DNA of 64,000 nt, taken from the NCBI RefSeq assembly GCF_003586445.1, contig NZ_CP030028.1:1502501-1566500 (forward strand). The letters are read 5' to 3'. The stretch comes from Bacillus sp. Y1. GTDB lineage: Bacteria > Bacillota > Bacilli > Bacillales > Cytobacillaceae. Below are positions 1 to 9,500 of this stretch, one piece after another. The notes beneath the pieces were generated by a model. That model searched no databases and was not told where the DNA came from. It worked only from the letters and a program-made list of their open reading frames with translations. Position 1 is the stretch's first letter, and each line of letters opens with the position of its first letter. Both the position numbers and the translations under genes were made by a program.

Positions 1-445
1 TATCATCAATCACAGCTTTGACAGCTATCAACCGATGGCACAAGGTCAAGTCGGTGGAAGACGTCAAGGGGTACTTGTTTCAATGGAATCAGGTAAAGCT
101 TCTTCTTACGGTATTATGGGTGTTGAAGACCGTGGTACAATTTTTGTTGAGCCAGGTACTGAAATTTATGAAGGAATGATTGTTGGCGAGCATACTCGTG
201 AAAATGATATTACGGTTAATATCACAAAGGTAAAGCAAGCGACAAATATTCGTTCTGCTAATAAAGACCAAACAACAACAATGAAAAAGCCAAGAATTAT
301 GACACTTGAGGAATCACTTGAATACCTAAATGAAGACGAGTATTGTGAAGTAACTCCTGAATCAATTCGTCTCCGCAAAAAGATTCTTGATAAGAACGAG
401 AGAGAAAGAATCGCTAAAAAGAAAAAAATGGCGGAAATGAGCTAA
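1..445 (+). CDS. typA: TypA/BipA GTPase, C-terminal fragment (cut by window start)
   Basis: The last 147 codons of a translational GTPase run in from the left edge; the first complete codon begins at base 2. The residues GQVGGRRQGVL, YGIMGVEDRG and EPGTEIYEGMIVGEHTREND are characteristic of the C-terminal part of TypA/BipA, a ribosome-associated GTPase with EF-G-like domains needed for stress and low-temperature growth in bacteria that have been studied. The GTPase domain lies outside the window, so nothing can be said about its G motifs. The tail is rich in lysine, as is normal. ylaH follows 22 bases downstream, as in B. subtilis. Confidence 0.95.
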   Translation, partial: IINHSFDSYQPMAQGQVGGRRQGVLVSMESGKASSYGIMGVEDRGTIFVEPGTEIYEGMIVGEHTRENDITVNITKVKQATNIRSANKDQTTTMKKPRIMTLEESLEYLNEDEYCEVTPESIRLRKKILDKNERERIAKKKKMAEMS

Positions 446-467
446 GCTATTAAAGGAGAGGGGTAGC

Positions 468-788
468 GTGGAAGAACTACAAGGGTTTTCACCTAGTCTT
501 AGATTTTTTATCGAACTAACTGATGTAAAAACGGGTACATGGCTTCAGTTTGTGACATTAATTATTTTGACAGTAATTGTTTACAAATTAGGTTTTGCAA
601 AGAAGCTGTCCATTTTAAAAAATGTTGTCATTTACACTTGTTTAGTTTTGGGCTGCTTTGTTTTGTTGATTTTCTCCTACGGTCTTCCAATTGTGGAGGG
701 ATTAGCTGTAGCAGCGCTCATTCTCATCATATATAAAATCCGCCTTCATCAAGAGAAAAAGCATACTCAAGTGGATGTAGAGGAGTAA
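468..788 (+). CDS. ylaH: YlaH-like small membrane protein
   Basis: This 106-residue protein starts at GTG behind AAAGGAGAGG. Three hydrophobic stretches (about residues 24-43, 48-70 and 74-90) predict a small integral membrane protein, followed by a charged cytoplasmic tail. Length (B. subtilis YlaH is about 105 residues), topology and position directly after typA identify it as YlaH. No biochemical function is known for the family. The next gene starts 4 bases after the stop, so the two are probably cotranscribed. Confidence 0.85.
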   Translation: MEELQGFSPSLRFFIELTDVKTGTWLQFVTLIILTVIVYKLGFAKKLSILKNVVIYTCLVLGCFVLLIFSYGLPIVEGLAVAALILIIYKIRLHQEKKHTQVDVEE

Positions 789-792
789 TCAT

Positions 793-1080
793 ATGAAATC
801 AGTACAAGATACACTCTATAACTGGCTAACGATTAAAGTCGTAGTTGATGAACGTCCGGATGATACTGCTGCAGTGGATACAGAGAAAATGTTTTATGAT
901 ATGCTTGTTGAAGATCAAGGTATACAAAATATTGAGGTTACCACTGATGCAGTTATGTATTATGTTCATTACGATTTAGATGGGGAAAGAAAGTCAAACC
1001 GCTTCCCGAGAGAGCTCATTGAAGTCATGTTAAACCAGATCAATGAGTCACCAGAAAGATACGCAAATTACCCAGAATAA
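793..1080 (+). CDS. Conserved hypothetical protein, 95 aa
   Basis: This soluble, acidic 95-residue protein has no signal peptide or membrane segment. I do not recognise a named family. It starts at ATG four bases after ylaH, and the ribosome site overlaps the end of ylaH (GGATGTAGAGGAG). The sequence alternates beta-like stretches (LTIKVVVDE, IEVTTDAVMYYVHYDLDG) with a C-terminal helix (PRELIEVMLNQI), suggesting a compact alpha/beta fold. It is the last gene before a strong terminator, so it belongs to the typA-ylaH transcription unit. The function is unknown. B. subtilis does not have an obvious gene at exactly this place as far as I recall. Confidence 0.7.
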   Translation: MKSVQDTLYNWLTIKVVVDERPDDTAAVDTEKMFYDMLVEDQGIQNIEVTTDAVMYYVHYDLDGERKSNRFPRELIEVMLNQINESPERYANYPE

Positions 1081-1119
1081 AAAAATCCGCTCCGTTACTA
1101 AAACGGGGCGGATTTTTTT
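1081..1119. terminator. Bidirectional intrinsic terminator
   Basis: A 16-bp stem (1081-1096 with 1102-1117, one G-U pair) with loop ACTAA has an A run on the left and a T run on the right. It can end both the typA-ylaH unit and the convergent ylaI gene. Confidence 0.9.
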
Positions 1120-1131
1120 AACTATTTCGGT

Positions 1132-1332
1132 TTACCAATCATCTTCCTCATCTTTCGGCTTATAAAGCCTAAAGTTTCCTGTTGCAATTCTTTCTTTTGT
1201 GCGAGTAGCAATTCTTTCTTCACATTCTTTACACATGAATGTATGTATCGGACGATTTCGAAGTCGTTTCGCTTGAAAGGAGTCACCTGGCAAAGATTCA
1301 ATCTTATCGCAAATTACACATTTTACTCTCAT
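1132..1332 (-). CDS. ylaI: YlaI, small zinc-ribbon-like protein (DUF2197)
   Basis: The protein has 66 residues and starts MRVKCVICDK. A Cys-X2-Cys pair near residues 5-8 and a second pair (CKEC) near residues 34-37 form a likely four-cysteine zinc site, and the block AKRLRNRPIHT is typical of YlaI. The ATG at 1332 is preferred over the upstream TTG at 1347, because GAGGTG lies 7 bases before the ATG and overlaps the TTG. It is convergent with the typA unit. No function has been assigned to the family. Confidence 0.85.
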   Translation of the reverse strand: MRVKCVICDKIESLPGDSFQAKRLRNRPIHTFMCKECEERIATRTKERIATGNFRLYKPKDEEDDW

Positions 1333-1474
1333 AATCGTACACCTCAAAATTTATCTTCTTTCTGTATTGTATAGTAAAATTTTCTATATGGATAGGACCA
1401 GCAGTACAAAATAGGTTTCAAGGTTGAAACTACCATTAAGTAGTTATAAGATAGAAATATAAGGAGGGAATGGT

Positions 1475-1930
1475 ATGCCTAACCAAGTTGAACAAAAATT
1501 AATTCAGCCGCTGTTTGATGCCTTGCAAAAAGAGCGTTTTGTAACGCTTTCAACAGTAGACTTTGAAACAGGGGGTCCGAATGTAAGTGCCATCTCTTGG
1601 ATTTTAGCAAAGACAGATGAAAAAATCTATTTTGCTGTTGATAATCGCTCGAGAATTGTGCAAAACATTCAAAAAAACAATCAGGTCGTTGTAAACTTAA
1701 TTGTGAATGAATCAACCTATTCAATTAGTGGAGAAGCAAGTGTTAAGATGGAAAAAATAAATGATGTACCACTAAAGCTTGCTTTAATAGAAATTTCCAT
1801 TAAAGAAGTGCGTGACGTTATGTTCTATGGTTCAAAAATAACTGTTGAGCCAGAATACGATAAAACTTATGATAAAGCGGCAGCAACACGTCTTGATAAT
1901 CAAGTAATGGATGCAATGAGAAAAGCTTAG
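1475..1930 (+). CDS. Pyridoxamine 5'-phosphate oxidase-fold (flavin-binding split barrel) protein
   Basis: The protein has 151 residues and starts at ATG behind AAGGAGGGAATGGT. The pattern VTLSTVDFETGGPNVSAISW near residues 22-42, followed by KIYFAVDNRSRIVQNIQKNNQV, is the usual beginning of the FMN-binding split-barrel family: beta strands, then a basic helix after a predicted ligand loop. Members bind flavin, F420 or heme, and their substrates are mostly unknown. It is probably monocistronic, because its stop codon lies inside a hairpin terminator. A specific reaction cannot be inferred. Confidence 0.75.
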   Translation: MPNQVEQKLIQPLFDALQKERFVTLSTVDFETGGPNVSAISWILAKTDEKIYFAVDNRSRIVQNIQKNNQVVVNLIVNESTYSISGEASVKMEKINDVPLKLALIEISIKEVRDVMFYGSKITVEPEYDKTYDKAAATRLDNQVMDAMRKA

Positions 1931-1950
1931 CCTTGGGCTAAGCTTTTGTT
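1921..1950. terminator. Intrinsic terminator at a convergent gene pair
   Basis: A perfect 12-bp stem (1921-1932 with 1936-1947, loop TTG) overlaps the last codons of the split-barrel gene. T- and A-rich flanks let it serve both that gene and the convergent ylaJ. Confidence 0.85.
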
Positions 1951-1955
1951 ATATT

Positions 1956-2555
1956 TTAATCTTTATGGCCTTGTGATTGTTTTTCTTGTGCTTTATCTAA
2001 CTCTTTTGTTTCTTCTTCATTCAGCTTGCGTTTTGATTTTTCGGTTGCTTTATTAGCATTTGGATCGATAATATCTGCAGGAACCTCTGGCATTAAACGA
2101 CCGGATATATCAGCTAATTCATTTACAATGCCTTGAATAGGCTCACCACTTTGTATGTCTTCTTGAATTTCTCTTAATCGCGCGGTCATATCTGGATCGG
2201 CGATAACCACTGCTCTTGCACCATGTGGATCATTCTTCAAACTTTCTGCAACAGTATATTTAATCGATCCTACTTGAGATCTGTCAATGTCTTCATTCAC
2301 ATCAATACCAACAATTGCATACCTTCCTAAAACAACAGCGGTCGCATCATTCACACTTGGAATGGAAGTCGCTAGATCAACCAGGTGTTTTGAAACCTCT
2401 TGGCCAGTTTCGCGGTCAATATTAGGTATGGTACTATTTTTGACATTTATGGTACGTGGTTCTTCGTTCTGGTTTGCTTTAGATGTCGTATTATCCTGAC
2501 TTCCGCACGCGGAAAGAAACAAGCAGCATGCCAGTATAGCAAGGGTTTTCTTCAT
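1956..2555 (-). CDS. ylaJ: YhcN/YlaJ-family sporulation lipoprotein
   Basis: The protein has 199 residues and begins MKKTLAILACC, with a lipobox ending LSAC near residue 17, so it should be lipid-anchored outside the membrane. The central region (RYAIVGIDVNEDIDRSQ, ARAVVIADPDM) is the YhcN/YlaJ domain found in forespore lipoproteins. The tail is highly charged and lysine/glutamate-rich. The ATG at 2555 is chosen because GGAGGTGG lies 5 bases upstream; the longer frame would start inside that site. A sigma-G-like promoter (2590-2619) fits forespore expression. The role is inferred from the family: a spore membrane lipoprotein affecting germination or outgrowth. Confidence 0.85.
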   Translation of the reverse strand: MKKTLAILACCLFLSACGSQDNTTSKANQNEEPRTINVKNSTIPNIDRETGQEVSKHLVDLATSIPSVNDATAVVLGRYAIVGIDVNEDIDRSQVGSIKYTVAESLKNDPHGARAVVIADPDMTARLREIQEDIQSGEPIQGIVNELADISGRLMPEVPADIIDPNANKATEKSKRKLNEEETKELDKAQEKQSQGHKD

Positions 2556-2589
2556 AAAGTCCACCTCCGAATAATGTTTGGTTACCGTT

Positions 2590-2619
2590 TATTGTGCAAA
2601 AATTCTTCTATCTTTATAC
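2590..2619 (-). promoter_or_regulatory. Candidate sigma-G/F-type promoter for ylaJ
   Basis: Reading on the minus strand, a -35 GTATA (2615-2619) and a -10 CACAATA (2590-2596; forespore consensus CATnnTA type) are separated by 18 bases, about 35 bases before the ylaJ start. This is a match by eye only. Confidence 0.4.
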
Positions 2620-2726
2620 AAGAAAACATATAGTTTACCAAAGCTCTTTTCTTAAGCAGAAATTTTGGCAAAGACATGTGGTTAATTCAAATTACTATAG
2701 AATTAAGAGGAGCAGGAGGCATCAGT

Positions 2727-4055
2727 TTGAGTAAAATTTACGTATTAGATACCAATGTCTTGTTACAAGACCCATATTCCATCTTTTCCTTTGAGGACAA
2801 TGAGGTGGTAATACCAGCCGTAGTACTAGAGGAAGTGGATTCGAAAAAAAGGTATATGGATGAAATTGGAAGAAATGCAAGACAAGTATCAAGGCTCATT
2901 GATAATTTAAGACAAACTGGAAAATTACATGAAAAAATTCCACTTGAAAATGGTGGAGTGATGAGAATTGAGTTGAATCATCGATCCTTTCATCAGCTCC
3001 AAGATATTTTTGTTGAGAAAACAAATGATAACAGAATACTTGCTGTAGCCAAAAATCTATCATTAGAAGAGGAAACAAAAGAAAACGGCCGCTTAGTGAT
3101 CTTGGTCAGTAAAGATGCATTAGTACGAGTGAAGGCTGATGCAATCGGTTTGAATTCAGAGGATTTTTTAAGTGATCGAGTCATAGAAAATGATGCCATT
3201 TATACTGGTTATGCAGAGTTATTTGTAGCCGTTGATGTTTTAAATCAGTTTTACGAAAAGGGAGAAATCCCAATATCATTATTTTCTACGTATTCTTTTT
3301 ATCCAAATCAGTTCTTGGTGCTTAAGGATGCAATGGGATCTTCTCAATCCGCACTTGGTATGGTCGATTCAAAGAGACAAAAGATTAAAAAGCTAGTGTT
3401 CGATCACGATCATATATGGGGAATTCGCTCAAGAAATGTTCAGCAGACTATGGCTATTGAGTTGCTTTTAAGAAAAGACCTTCCGCTTGTGACTTTAATC
3501 GGTAAAGCGGGAACAGGGAAGACTCTTCTGGCTCTTGCTGCGGGATTAATGCAAACGGAAGATTTCGGGGAATATAAGAAGTTATTAGTGGCAAGACCGA
3601 TTGTTCCTGTAGGGAAGGATCTTGGATTTTTACCTGGTGAAAAGGAAGAAAAGCTACGGCCCTGGATGCAGCCAATCTATGACAATTTAGAATATCTATT
3701 TAATGTGAAAAAGCCTGGGGAGCTTGATGCGATCCTGGCGGGCATGGGTTCGATTGAAGTAGAGGCTCTTACTTATATAAGGGGAAGAAGTATACCTGAA
3801 CAGTTCATAATTATTGATGAAGCTCAAAATTTAACAAAACATGAAGTAAAGACCATTCTTACGAGAGTTGGAGAAAAAAGTAAAATCGTGCTGATGGGTG
3901 ACCCTGAGCAAATTGACCATCCGTATCTTGATGCATATAACAATGGCCTTACATATGTAGTCGAAAGGTTTAAGGACCAATCGATATCCGGCCATGTGAA
4001 GTTATTTAAGGGAGAGAGATCTGGTCTTGCACAATTAGCAGCTGATCTTTTATAA
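2727..4055 (+). CDS. ylaK: YlaK, PIN domain-PhoH ATPase fusion
   Basis: The protein has 442 residues, the same length as B. subtilis YlaK. The N-terminal PIN domain begins KIYVLDTNVLLQDP, with the metal-binding Asp near residue 8. A PhoH P-loop ATPase follows, with Walker A GKAGTGKT at 259-266 and Walker B IIIDEAQN with Asp364. The family is the PhoH2 type, for which RNA nuclease/helicase activity has been reported in mycobacterial members; the substrate here is unknown. The TTG at 2727 is chosen because AGGAGG sits 7 bases upstream; an upstream frame extension has no ribosome site. It is probably a single-gene unit. Confidence 0.92.
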   Translation: MSKIYVLDTNVLLQDPYSIFSFEDNEVVIPAVVLEEVDSKKRYMDEIGRNARQVSRLIDNLRQTGKLHEKIPLENGGVMRIELNHRSFHQLQDIFVEKTNDNRILAVAKNLSLEEETKENGRLVILVSKDALVRVKADAIGLNSEDFLSDRVIENDAIYTGYAELFVAVDVLNQFYEKGEIPISLFSTYSFYPNQFLVLKDAMGSSQSALGMVDSKRQKIKKLVFDHDHIWGIRSRNVQQTMAIELLLRKDLPLVTLIGKAGTGKTLLALAAGLMQTEDFGEYKKLLVARPIVPVGKDLGFLPGEKEEKLRPWMQPIYDNLEYLFNVKKPGELDAILAGMGSIEVEALTYIRGRSIPEQFIIIDEAQNLTKHEVKTILTRVGEKSKIVLMGDPEQIDHPYLDAYNNGLTYVVERFKDQSISGHVKLFKGERSGLAQLAADLL

Positions 4056-4098
4056 GTAAAGTGATTTTTTTTACCCTTAGATGGCACAAGCATTAACA

Positions 4099-4142
4099 AG
4101 CTATCGAATAAAGAAGGTTGGCCCTTCTTTTATTCGATAGCT
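4099..4142. repeat. Long inverted repeat at a convergent junction
   Basis: The arms 4099-4117 and 4123-4142 are complementary apart from one extra T, with a 5-base loop. The repeat includes the last codons of the convergent downstream gene. It has no T run after the stem in either direction, so it is a poor textbook terminator but may still separate the two transcripts. Confidence 0.7.
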
Positions 4143-4627
4143 ACCGCACGGATATTTTTAATTGGCTGATGTTTATTAGAGCCATCTCCGTAAAAGGCAT
4201 ATACGGGTCCATCTTCTGTTAAGGGCTTACCGTCTTTTGAAAAACCCAAAATTAATTCTTGTCCTACTTCTAGTGGCATAGATACCTCGCCATCTGTGGT
4301 CACGAGTGTTAAGTTTTTTGCATCATCTGTAATCTCTGCATTTTTTAAAAATGGCTTCAGCGGCATCCCAAATGTCCCCGTCAGAACTTTTTCTTTTTCA
4401 AATTTTTTCTCCGTCTTTAAAGTGGGAGGAAAAACAGCTCCCTCCATTATTTCACGGTCCCAATGCTTGGACATGCTTTTTTTATATTCTTCTAAATCAT
4501 CTACTTCTTCTTGACTTTCTTCAAAATAGGTAGTTAAATCTACTCGACGATCGTCAAAGATCCATACTCCAGGGTCTAAGGTGATTGTAAAATTTACTTT
4601 CCCTTGGATTGGTATAATATTTTCCAT
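4130..4627 (-). CDS. YlaL-like cytosolic protein, function unassigned
   Basis: The protein has 165 residues and begins MENIIPIQGKVNFTITLDPG. It is soluble and acidic with no signal. Homologues next to the phoH-like gene are common in Bacillus; some databases label them peptidyl-prolyl isomerase-like, but I see no parvulin or cyclophilin motif that would justify this. The conserved-looking block is VWIFDDRRVDL near residues 21-31. The position beside ylaK suggests that it corresponds to B. subtilis ylaL, which is an inference from synteny. The start codon is supported by AAGGGGGAAC upstream. Confidence 0.7.
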   Translation of the reverse strand: MENIIPIQGKVNFTITLDPGVWIFDDRRVDLTTYFEESQEEVDDLEEYKKSMSKHWDREIMEGAVFPPTLKTEKKFEKEKVLTGTFGMPLKPFLKNAEITDDAKNLTLVTTDGEVSMPLEVGQELILGFSKDGKPLTEDGPVYAFYGDGSNKHQPIKNIRAVAIE

Positions 4628-4734
4628 AACAGTTCCCCCTTTGTATCTCTAGTATAGACTTAAAGAGAATAAAAGTCATTTTTGGAGGATATTCAAAATT
4701 TCCTGAATCTTTCTACGGGTTCTCCTGATTATCC

Positions 4735-4763
4735 TTGCAATTTTCCTCTTAAACGTATAAAAT
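4735..4763 (+). promoter_or_regulatory. Candidate sigma-A promoter for ylaN
   Basis: A -35 TTGCAA (4735-4740), a 17-base spacer and a -10 TAAAAT (4758-4763) lie about 40 bases before the ylaN start. Confidence 0.5.
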
Positions 4764-4802
4764 TTATAGATAGGATAAACGCTCGGAAACGGGGGGACTA
4801 AG

Positions 4803-5084
4803 TTGGCGTCTGACATGGTATTAGATCATAAAGAAAGAGCAAATGCCTTATTAAAGGCTGACGCTGATAAAATTCTAAAGTTAATTAAAGTACAAATGGA
4901 TAACTTAACGATGCCTCAGTGTCCGTTATATGAAGAGGTTTTGGATACTCAAATGTTTGGTCTATCTCGTGAAATAGATTTTGCTGTTCGCCTTGGATTG
5001 ATTGAAGAAAAAGAAGGTAAGGCGATTTTAGGAGAATTAGAAAGAGAACTATCAGCCCTTCATGAAGCATCGCAAAGAAAATAA
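4803..5084 (+). CDS. ylaN: YlaN, small helical iron-binding protein
   Basis: The 93-residue protein matches YlaN (UPF0358) closely, especially [20 protein letters not shown] and [18 protein letters not shown]. Family knowledge: YlaN binds ferrous iron and acts on the regulator Fur in Staphylococcus aureus, and it is important for growth under iron limitation in B. subtilis. It starts at TTG behind GGGGGGAC. It is a single gene between its own promoter and terminator. The glutaminase gene ylaM that precedes it in B. subtilis is absent here. Confidence 0.93.
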   Translation: MASDMVLDHKERANALLKADADKILKLIKVQMDNLTMPQCPLYEEVLDTQMFGLSREIDFAVRLGLIEEKEGKAILGELERELSALHEASQRK

Positions 5085-5098
5085 CGTACTTTCGAAAG

Positions 5099-5136
5099 CT
5101 CAAACTTTCTCGAGAGAGACTGTTTGAGTTTTTTTA
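5099..5136 (+). terminator. Intrinsic terminator after ylaN
   Basis: The arm CTCAAAC (5099-5105) pairs with GTTTGAG (5122-5128) around an inner TCTCGAGA hairpin, followed by a run of T. Confidence 0.85.
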
Positions 5137-5221
5137 TAAGGTATTTTTTCTGAAAATTTGATATTATTAAGATAATAATTTTCAGTTGTACTTTTCTTCA
5201 CATCAAATGCATGAAATTCAA

Positions 5222-5230
5222 TGTTATAAT
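5222..5230 (+). promoter_or_regulatory. Extended -10 promoter candidate for ftsW
   Basis: TGTTATAAT is an exact extended -10 (TGn followed by TATAAT at 5225-5230), 42 bases before the ftsW start. There is no good -35 at normal spacing, which extended -10 promoters tolerate. Confidence 0.45.
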
Positions 5231-5271
5231 ATAATACATATTACGACTTAGAAGATGGGGAAGAGGGTTAC

Positions 5272-6486
5272 ATGTTTAAAAAAATATTAAAATCATATGA
5301 TTATTCGTTAATCCTAGTTGTGGTATTGTTATCGATATTTGGACTAGTTATGATATATAGCTCAAGTATGGTTACAGCTATTCAAAGGTATGGATATGAA
5401 AGTGATCATTTTTATGATCGTCAAAAACTATTTTTAATTGTTGGCGCTGTTTTATTTCTTTTCTTTTCTTTATTTCCTTACAAAATTATGCTTAGCAATC
5501 GTTTTTTAATTCCAGTTGTGTTATTTTCTTTTGCACTACTTATTTTCATATTTCCATTCGGTCATTCCGCGGGAAATGCTCAGAGTTGGTATAAGATAGG
5601 TCCACTAAGCCTACAACCCTCTGAATTTGTAAAGGTAAGTGCTATTGTTTACTTATCAGCAGTGTATGCAAAGAAACAATCATATATCAATCAGTTTAAT
5701 CATGGTGTACTGCCACCTCTTGCTTTTATCATCATTGTTTGTTTTTTAATTGCACTTCAGCCTGACTTTGGAACAGCAGCACTAATAGTAGCTATTTCAG
5801 GTGTGATCATCCTTTCCTCAGGAATGAATTTAAAAAATATAGGCAAATTAGTTATGTTGGGTGCGATTCCATCTATCCCACTGCTTATTTTATTTAAAGA
5901 TAAAATATTTTCCTCCGTACGTGTCGGAAGGTTTGAAGCATTTATCAATCCTTTTGCTGAAGAGATAGCCCAAAAGGAAGGCTATCATATGGTTAATTCG
6001 TTCCTGGCTTTAGGTGCTGGTGGCATTAAAGGTTTAGGATTGGGACAAAGTGTGCAAAAATTAGGGTATTTACCTGAGCCTCATACGGATTTTATAATGG
6101 CTGTAATATCCGAGGAACTTGGAATATTTGGAGTTGCATTTGTATTATTCGGCTTAGGTTTTATCGTCCTAAAAGGAATCTTTATTGGTTTAAAAGGAAA
6201 GGATGCTTTTGGTAGTTTGCTAGCAATCGGTATCTCGGGGATGGTAGGTATACAATCATTCGTAAACTTAGCAGGTGTTTCGGGAGTCATTCCGTTAACA
6301 GGAGTTCCATTGCCGTTTATTAGTTATGGAGGCTCATCTATTCTGCAACTCTCCATTGCTATGGGCATCTTAGTGAATGTTTCTATGTTCGTTAATTATG
6401 AGAAAAAGTTTAAGGAAACGAATGATAAGAAAGTAGAAACGATTCATCCTAATAACCGTTTTGAAGGCGTTCAAATAAAAAAATAA
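5272..6486 (+). CDS. ftsW: FtsW, SEDS-family septal peptidoglycan polymerase
   Basis: This 404-residue protein has about ten hydrophobic segments. The signatures LSLQPSEFVK, PEPHTDFIMAVISEELG and PLPFISYGGSS are diagnostic of SEDS proteins. Asp273 in the HTDF block corresponds to the catalytic aspartate known from RodA/FtsW. It polymerises lipid II at the septum with a class B penicillin-binding protein, which is probably PbpB in this window. Its location before pycA and away from the dcw cluster matches B. subtilis ftsW (ylaO), whereas the copy in the cluster is spoVE. Translation starts at ATG after a weak GAAGAGGG site. Confidence 0.95.
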   Translation: MFKKILKSYDYSLILVVVLLSIFGLVMIYSSSMVTAIQRYGYESDHFYDRQKLFLIVGAVLFLFFSLFPYKIMLSNRFLIPVVLFSFALLIFIFPFGHSAGNAQSWYKIGPLSLQPSEFVKVSAIVYLSAVYAKKQSYINQFNHGVLPPLAFIIIVCFLIALQPDFGTAALIVAISGVIILSSGMNLKNIGKLVMLGAIPSIPLLILFKDKIFSSVRVGRFEAFINPFAEEIAQKEGYHMVNSFLALGAGGIKGLGLGQSVQKLGYLPEPHTDFIMAVISEELGIFGVAFVLFGLGFIVLKGIFIGLKGKDAFGSLLAIGISGMVGIQSFVNLAGVSGVIPLTGVPLPFISYGGSSILQLSIAMGILVNVSMFVNYEKKFKETNDKKVETIHPNNRFEGVQIKK

Positions 6487-6518
6487 GCGCTCTTGGTTAC
6501 TTGACCAAGCGCTTTTTA
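6485..6518 (+). terminator. Intrinsic terminator after ftsW
   Basis: The stem AGCGC..TTGGT with ACCAAGCGCT, carrying a small bulge, is followed by TTTTT. It directly follows the ftsW stop. Confidence 0.85.
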
Positions 6519-6560
6519 TAAATACAATATAGTATAAATATACAGAATGGGGTGTTTTAC

Positions 6561-9500
6561 TTGCAAAGAAAGATTAATAAGGTGTTAGTTGCAAACCGAG
6601 GAGAAATAGCTATACGTGTGTTTAGAGCTTGTACAGAGCTTAATATACGAACAGTTGCTATATATTCAAAAGAAGATTCCGGTGCATATCATCGTTATAA
6701 AGCAGATGAAGCATATATCGTCGGAGAAGGTAAAAAACCGATTGATGCTTATTTAGATATCGAAGGAATTATTAACATTGCTAAACACAGTGATGTGGAT
6801 GCTATTCACCCAGGTTATGGATTTCTTTCAGAAAACATTCATTTTGCAAGACGATGTGAAGAAGAAGGGATCATCTTTATTGGTCCAAAATCAAAGCATC
6901 TTGACATGTTTGGTGACAAAGTAAAAGCTAGAACACAAGCACAAGCTGCAAAGATTCCAGTCATTCCTGGTAGCGATGGTCCTGTAAATAGCTTAGAAGA
7001 AGTTATTGCTTTTGGGAAAGAATATCACTATCCAATCATCATTAAAGCATCGCTCGGTGGTGGTGGAAGAGGTATGCGTATCGTCAGGCACTTAGAAGAA
7101 GTTAAGGAAGCCTACGAGAGAGCAAAATCTGAAGCGAAAGCAGCATTTGGAAACGATGAGGTATACGTTGAAAAGTATATTGAAAAGCCAAAGCATATCG
7201 AGGTTCAAATTATTGGGGATGAGTTTGGTAATATTGTCCATCTATTTGAAAGAGATTGCTCGGTACAACGTCGTCATCAAAAGGTAGTAGAGGTTGCACC
7301 ATGTATCTCTATTTCAGAAGATCTTAGAGATAGAATCTGTTTAGCAGCTGTTGATTTAATGAAAAATGTAGATTATCTAAATGCTGGAACAGTAGAATTC
7401 CTTGTTTCAGGAGACGAATTCTACTTTATTGAAGTAAACCCGCGCGTACAGGTTGAGCATACTATTACTGAGATGATCACTGGTGTTGATATTGTTCAAA
7501 CACAAATCTTGGTTGCAGAAGGACATGAGCTGCATGATGAAACGGTAGGTATTCCAAAACAAGAAGATATTCGTATTATGGGATATGCGATTCAATCTCG
7601 TGTCACAACGGAAGATCCGTTGAACAATTTCATGCCTGATACAGGAAGATTAATGACGTACCGTTCAGGTGGTGGTTTTGGAGTAAGATTGGATGCAGGT
7701 AACGGTTTCCAAGGAGCAATTATTACTCCATACTATGATTCCTTGCTTGTTAAGCTATCTACCCATGCTTTAACGTATGAGCAAGCTTGTGCCAAAATGG
7801 TAAGAAATCTACAAGAGTTCCGTATCCGTGGAATTAAAACGAATATTCCGTTCTTGGAGAATGTTGTAAAGCATAAAGATTTCCGCAGTGGAAATTACGA
7901 TACATCCTTTATTGATTCTTCACCTGAGTTATTTATGTTCCCAGTCCGTAAAGACAGAGGTACAAAAATGCTCTCTTATATTGGGAATGTAACCATTAAC
8001 GGTTTCCCAGGAATTGAGAAAAAGAAAAAGCCTGTTTTTGATAAGCCAAGAATTCCAGTAACAGATTCATTAAGTGTTCAAAGTGGAACAAAGCAAATTC
8101 TTGACGAAAGAGGGGCAGAAGGTCTAGTAAAGTGGATAAAGGAACAGCCAGAAGTCCTTTTAACAGACACTACGTTCAGAGATGCTCATCAATCGTTACT
8201 CGCTACTCGTGTTCGTACGACAGATTTAAAGCATATCGCAGAGCCGACATCGTTATTACTACCTGATATGTTTTCTTTGGAGATGTGGGGTGGAGCAACG
8301 TTTGATGTTGCGTACAATTTCTTAAAGGAAGATCCATGGGATAGACTTTTAACTTTAAGAAAGCAGATTCCAAATGTATTATTCCAAATGCTACTAAGAG
8401 CATCAAATGCTGTTGGTTATAAAAATTATCCAGATAATGTGATTCGTGAGTTTGTGGAGAAATCTGCTTATGCAGGTATCGACGTATTCCGTATTTTTGA
8501 TAGTCTGAACTGGGTTAAAGGAATGGAAGTAGCTATTCAAGCCGTAAGAGATACGGGGAAAATAGCTGAAGCAGCCATTTGTTATACAGGAGATATCCTT
8601 GATACATCAAGACCGAAGTATAACTTAAACTACTATAAGGATTTGGCAAAAGAACTCCAAAACCAAGGGGCACATATTTTAGCTATTAAGGATATGGCAG
8701 GGTTATTAAAGCCAGAAGCTGCATATCAATTAATTTCTGAATTAAAAGAAACCATTGATATTCCGATTCACCTACACACTCATGACACAAGTGGAAATGG
8801 AATATTTACGTATGCAAAAGCCATTGAGGCTGGTGTAGATATTGTAGATACAGCATTAAGTACAATGGCAGGATTAACATCACAGCCAAGTGCAAATACA
8901 TTGTACTATGCACTTGAAGGCAATGATCGTAAGCCGAAGGTAGATATTAAAGCGTTAGAACAGCTTTCTTACTACTGGGAAGATGTGAGAAAGTATTACC
9001 ACGATTTCGAAAGTGGAATGATGTCACCTCATACAGAAGTGTATCAGCACGAAATGCCAGGTGGTCAATATAGCAATCTTCAACAACAAGCTAAGGCAGT
9101 TGGCCTTGCTGACCAGTGGGAAGATGTGAAGGAAATGTATGCGCGAGTAAACCATATGTTTGGTGATATCGTTAAAGTTACTCCGTCTTCAAAAGTCGTA
9201 GGTGATATGGCGTTGTATATGGTTCAAAACGAACTAACAGAAGAGGATGTCCTTTCTAAAGGAGATAGTCTCGATTTCCCTAATTCGGTTGTAGAATTAT
9301 TTGAAGGATACTTAGGGCAGCCTGTTGGAGGTTTCCCGGAAGAACTTCAAAAAGTGATCCTAAAAGGTCGCGAGCCAATCACGGTAAGACCTGGAGAACT
9401 GTTAGAGGATGTTGATTTTACAGCTTTAAAAGAAAAGTTATTCAAAGAATTAGGAAGACCTGTAACGAGCTTTGATGCCATTGCTTATGCATTATATCCA

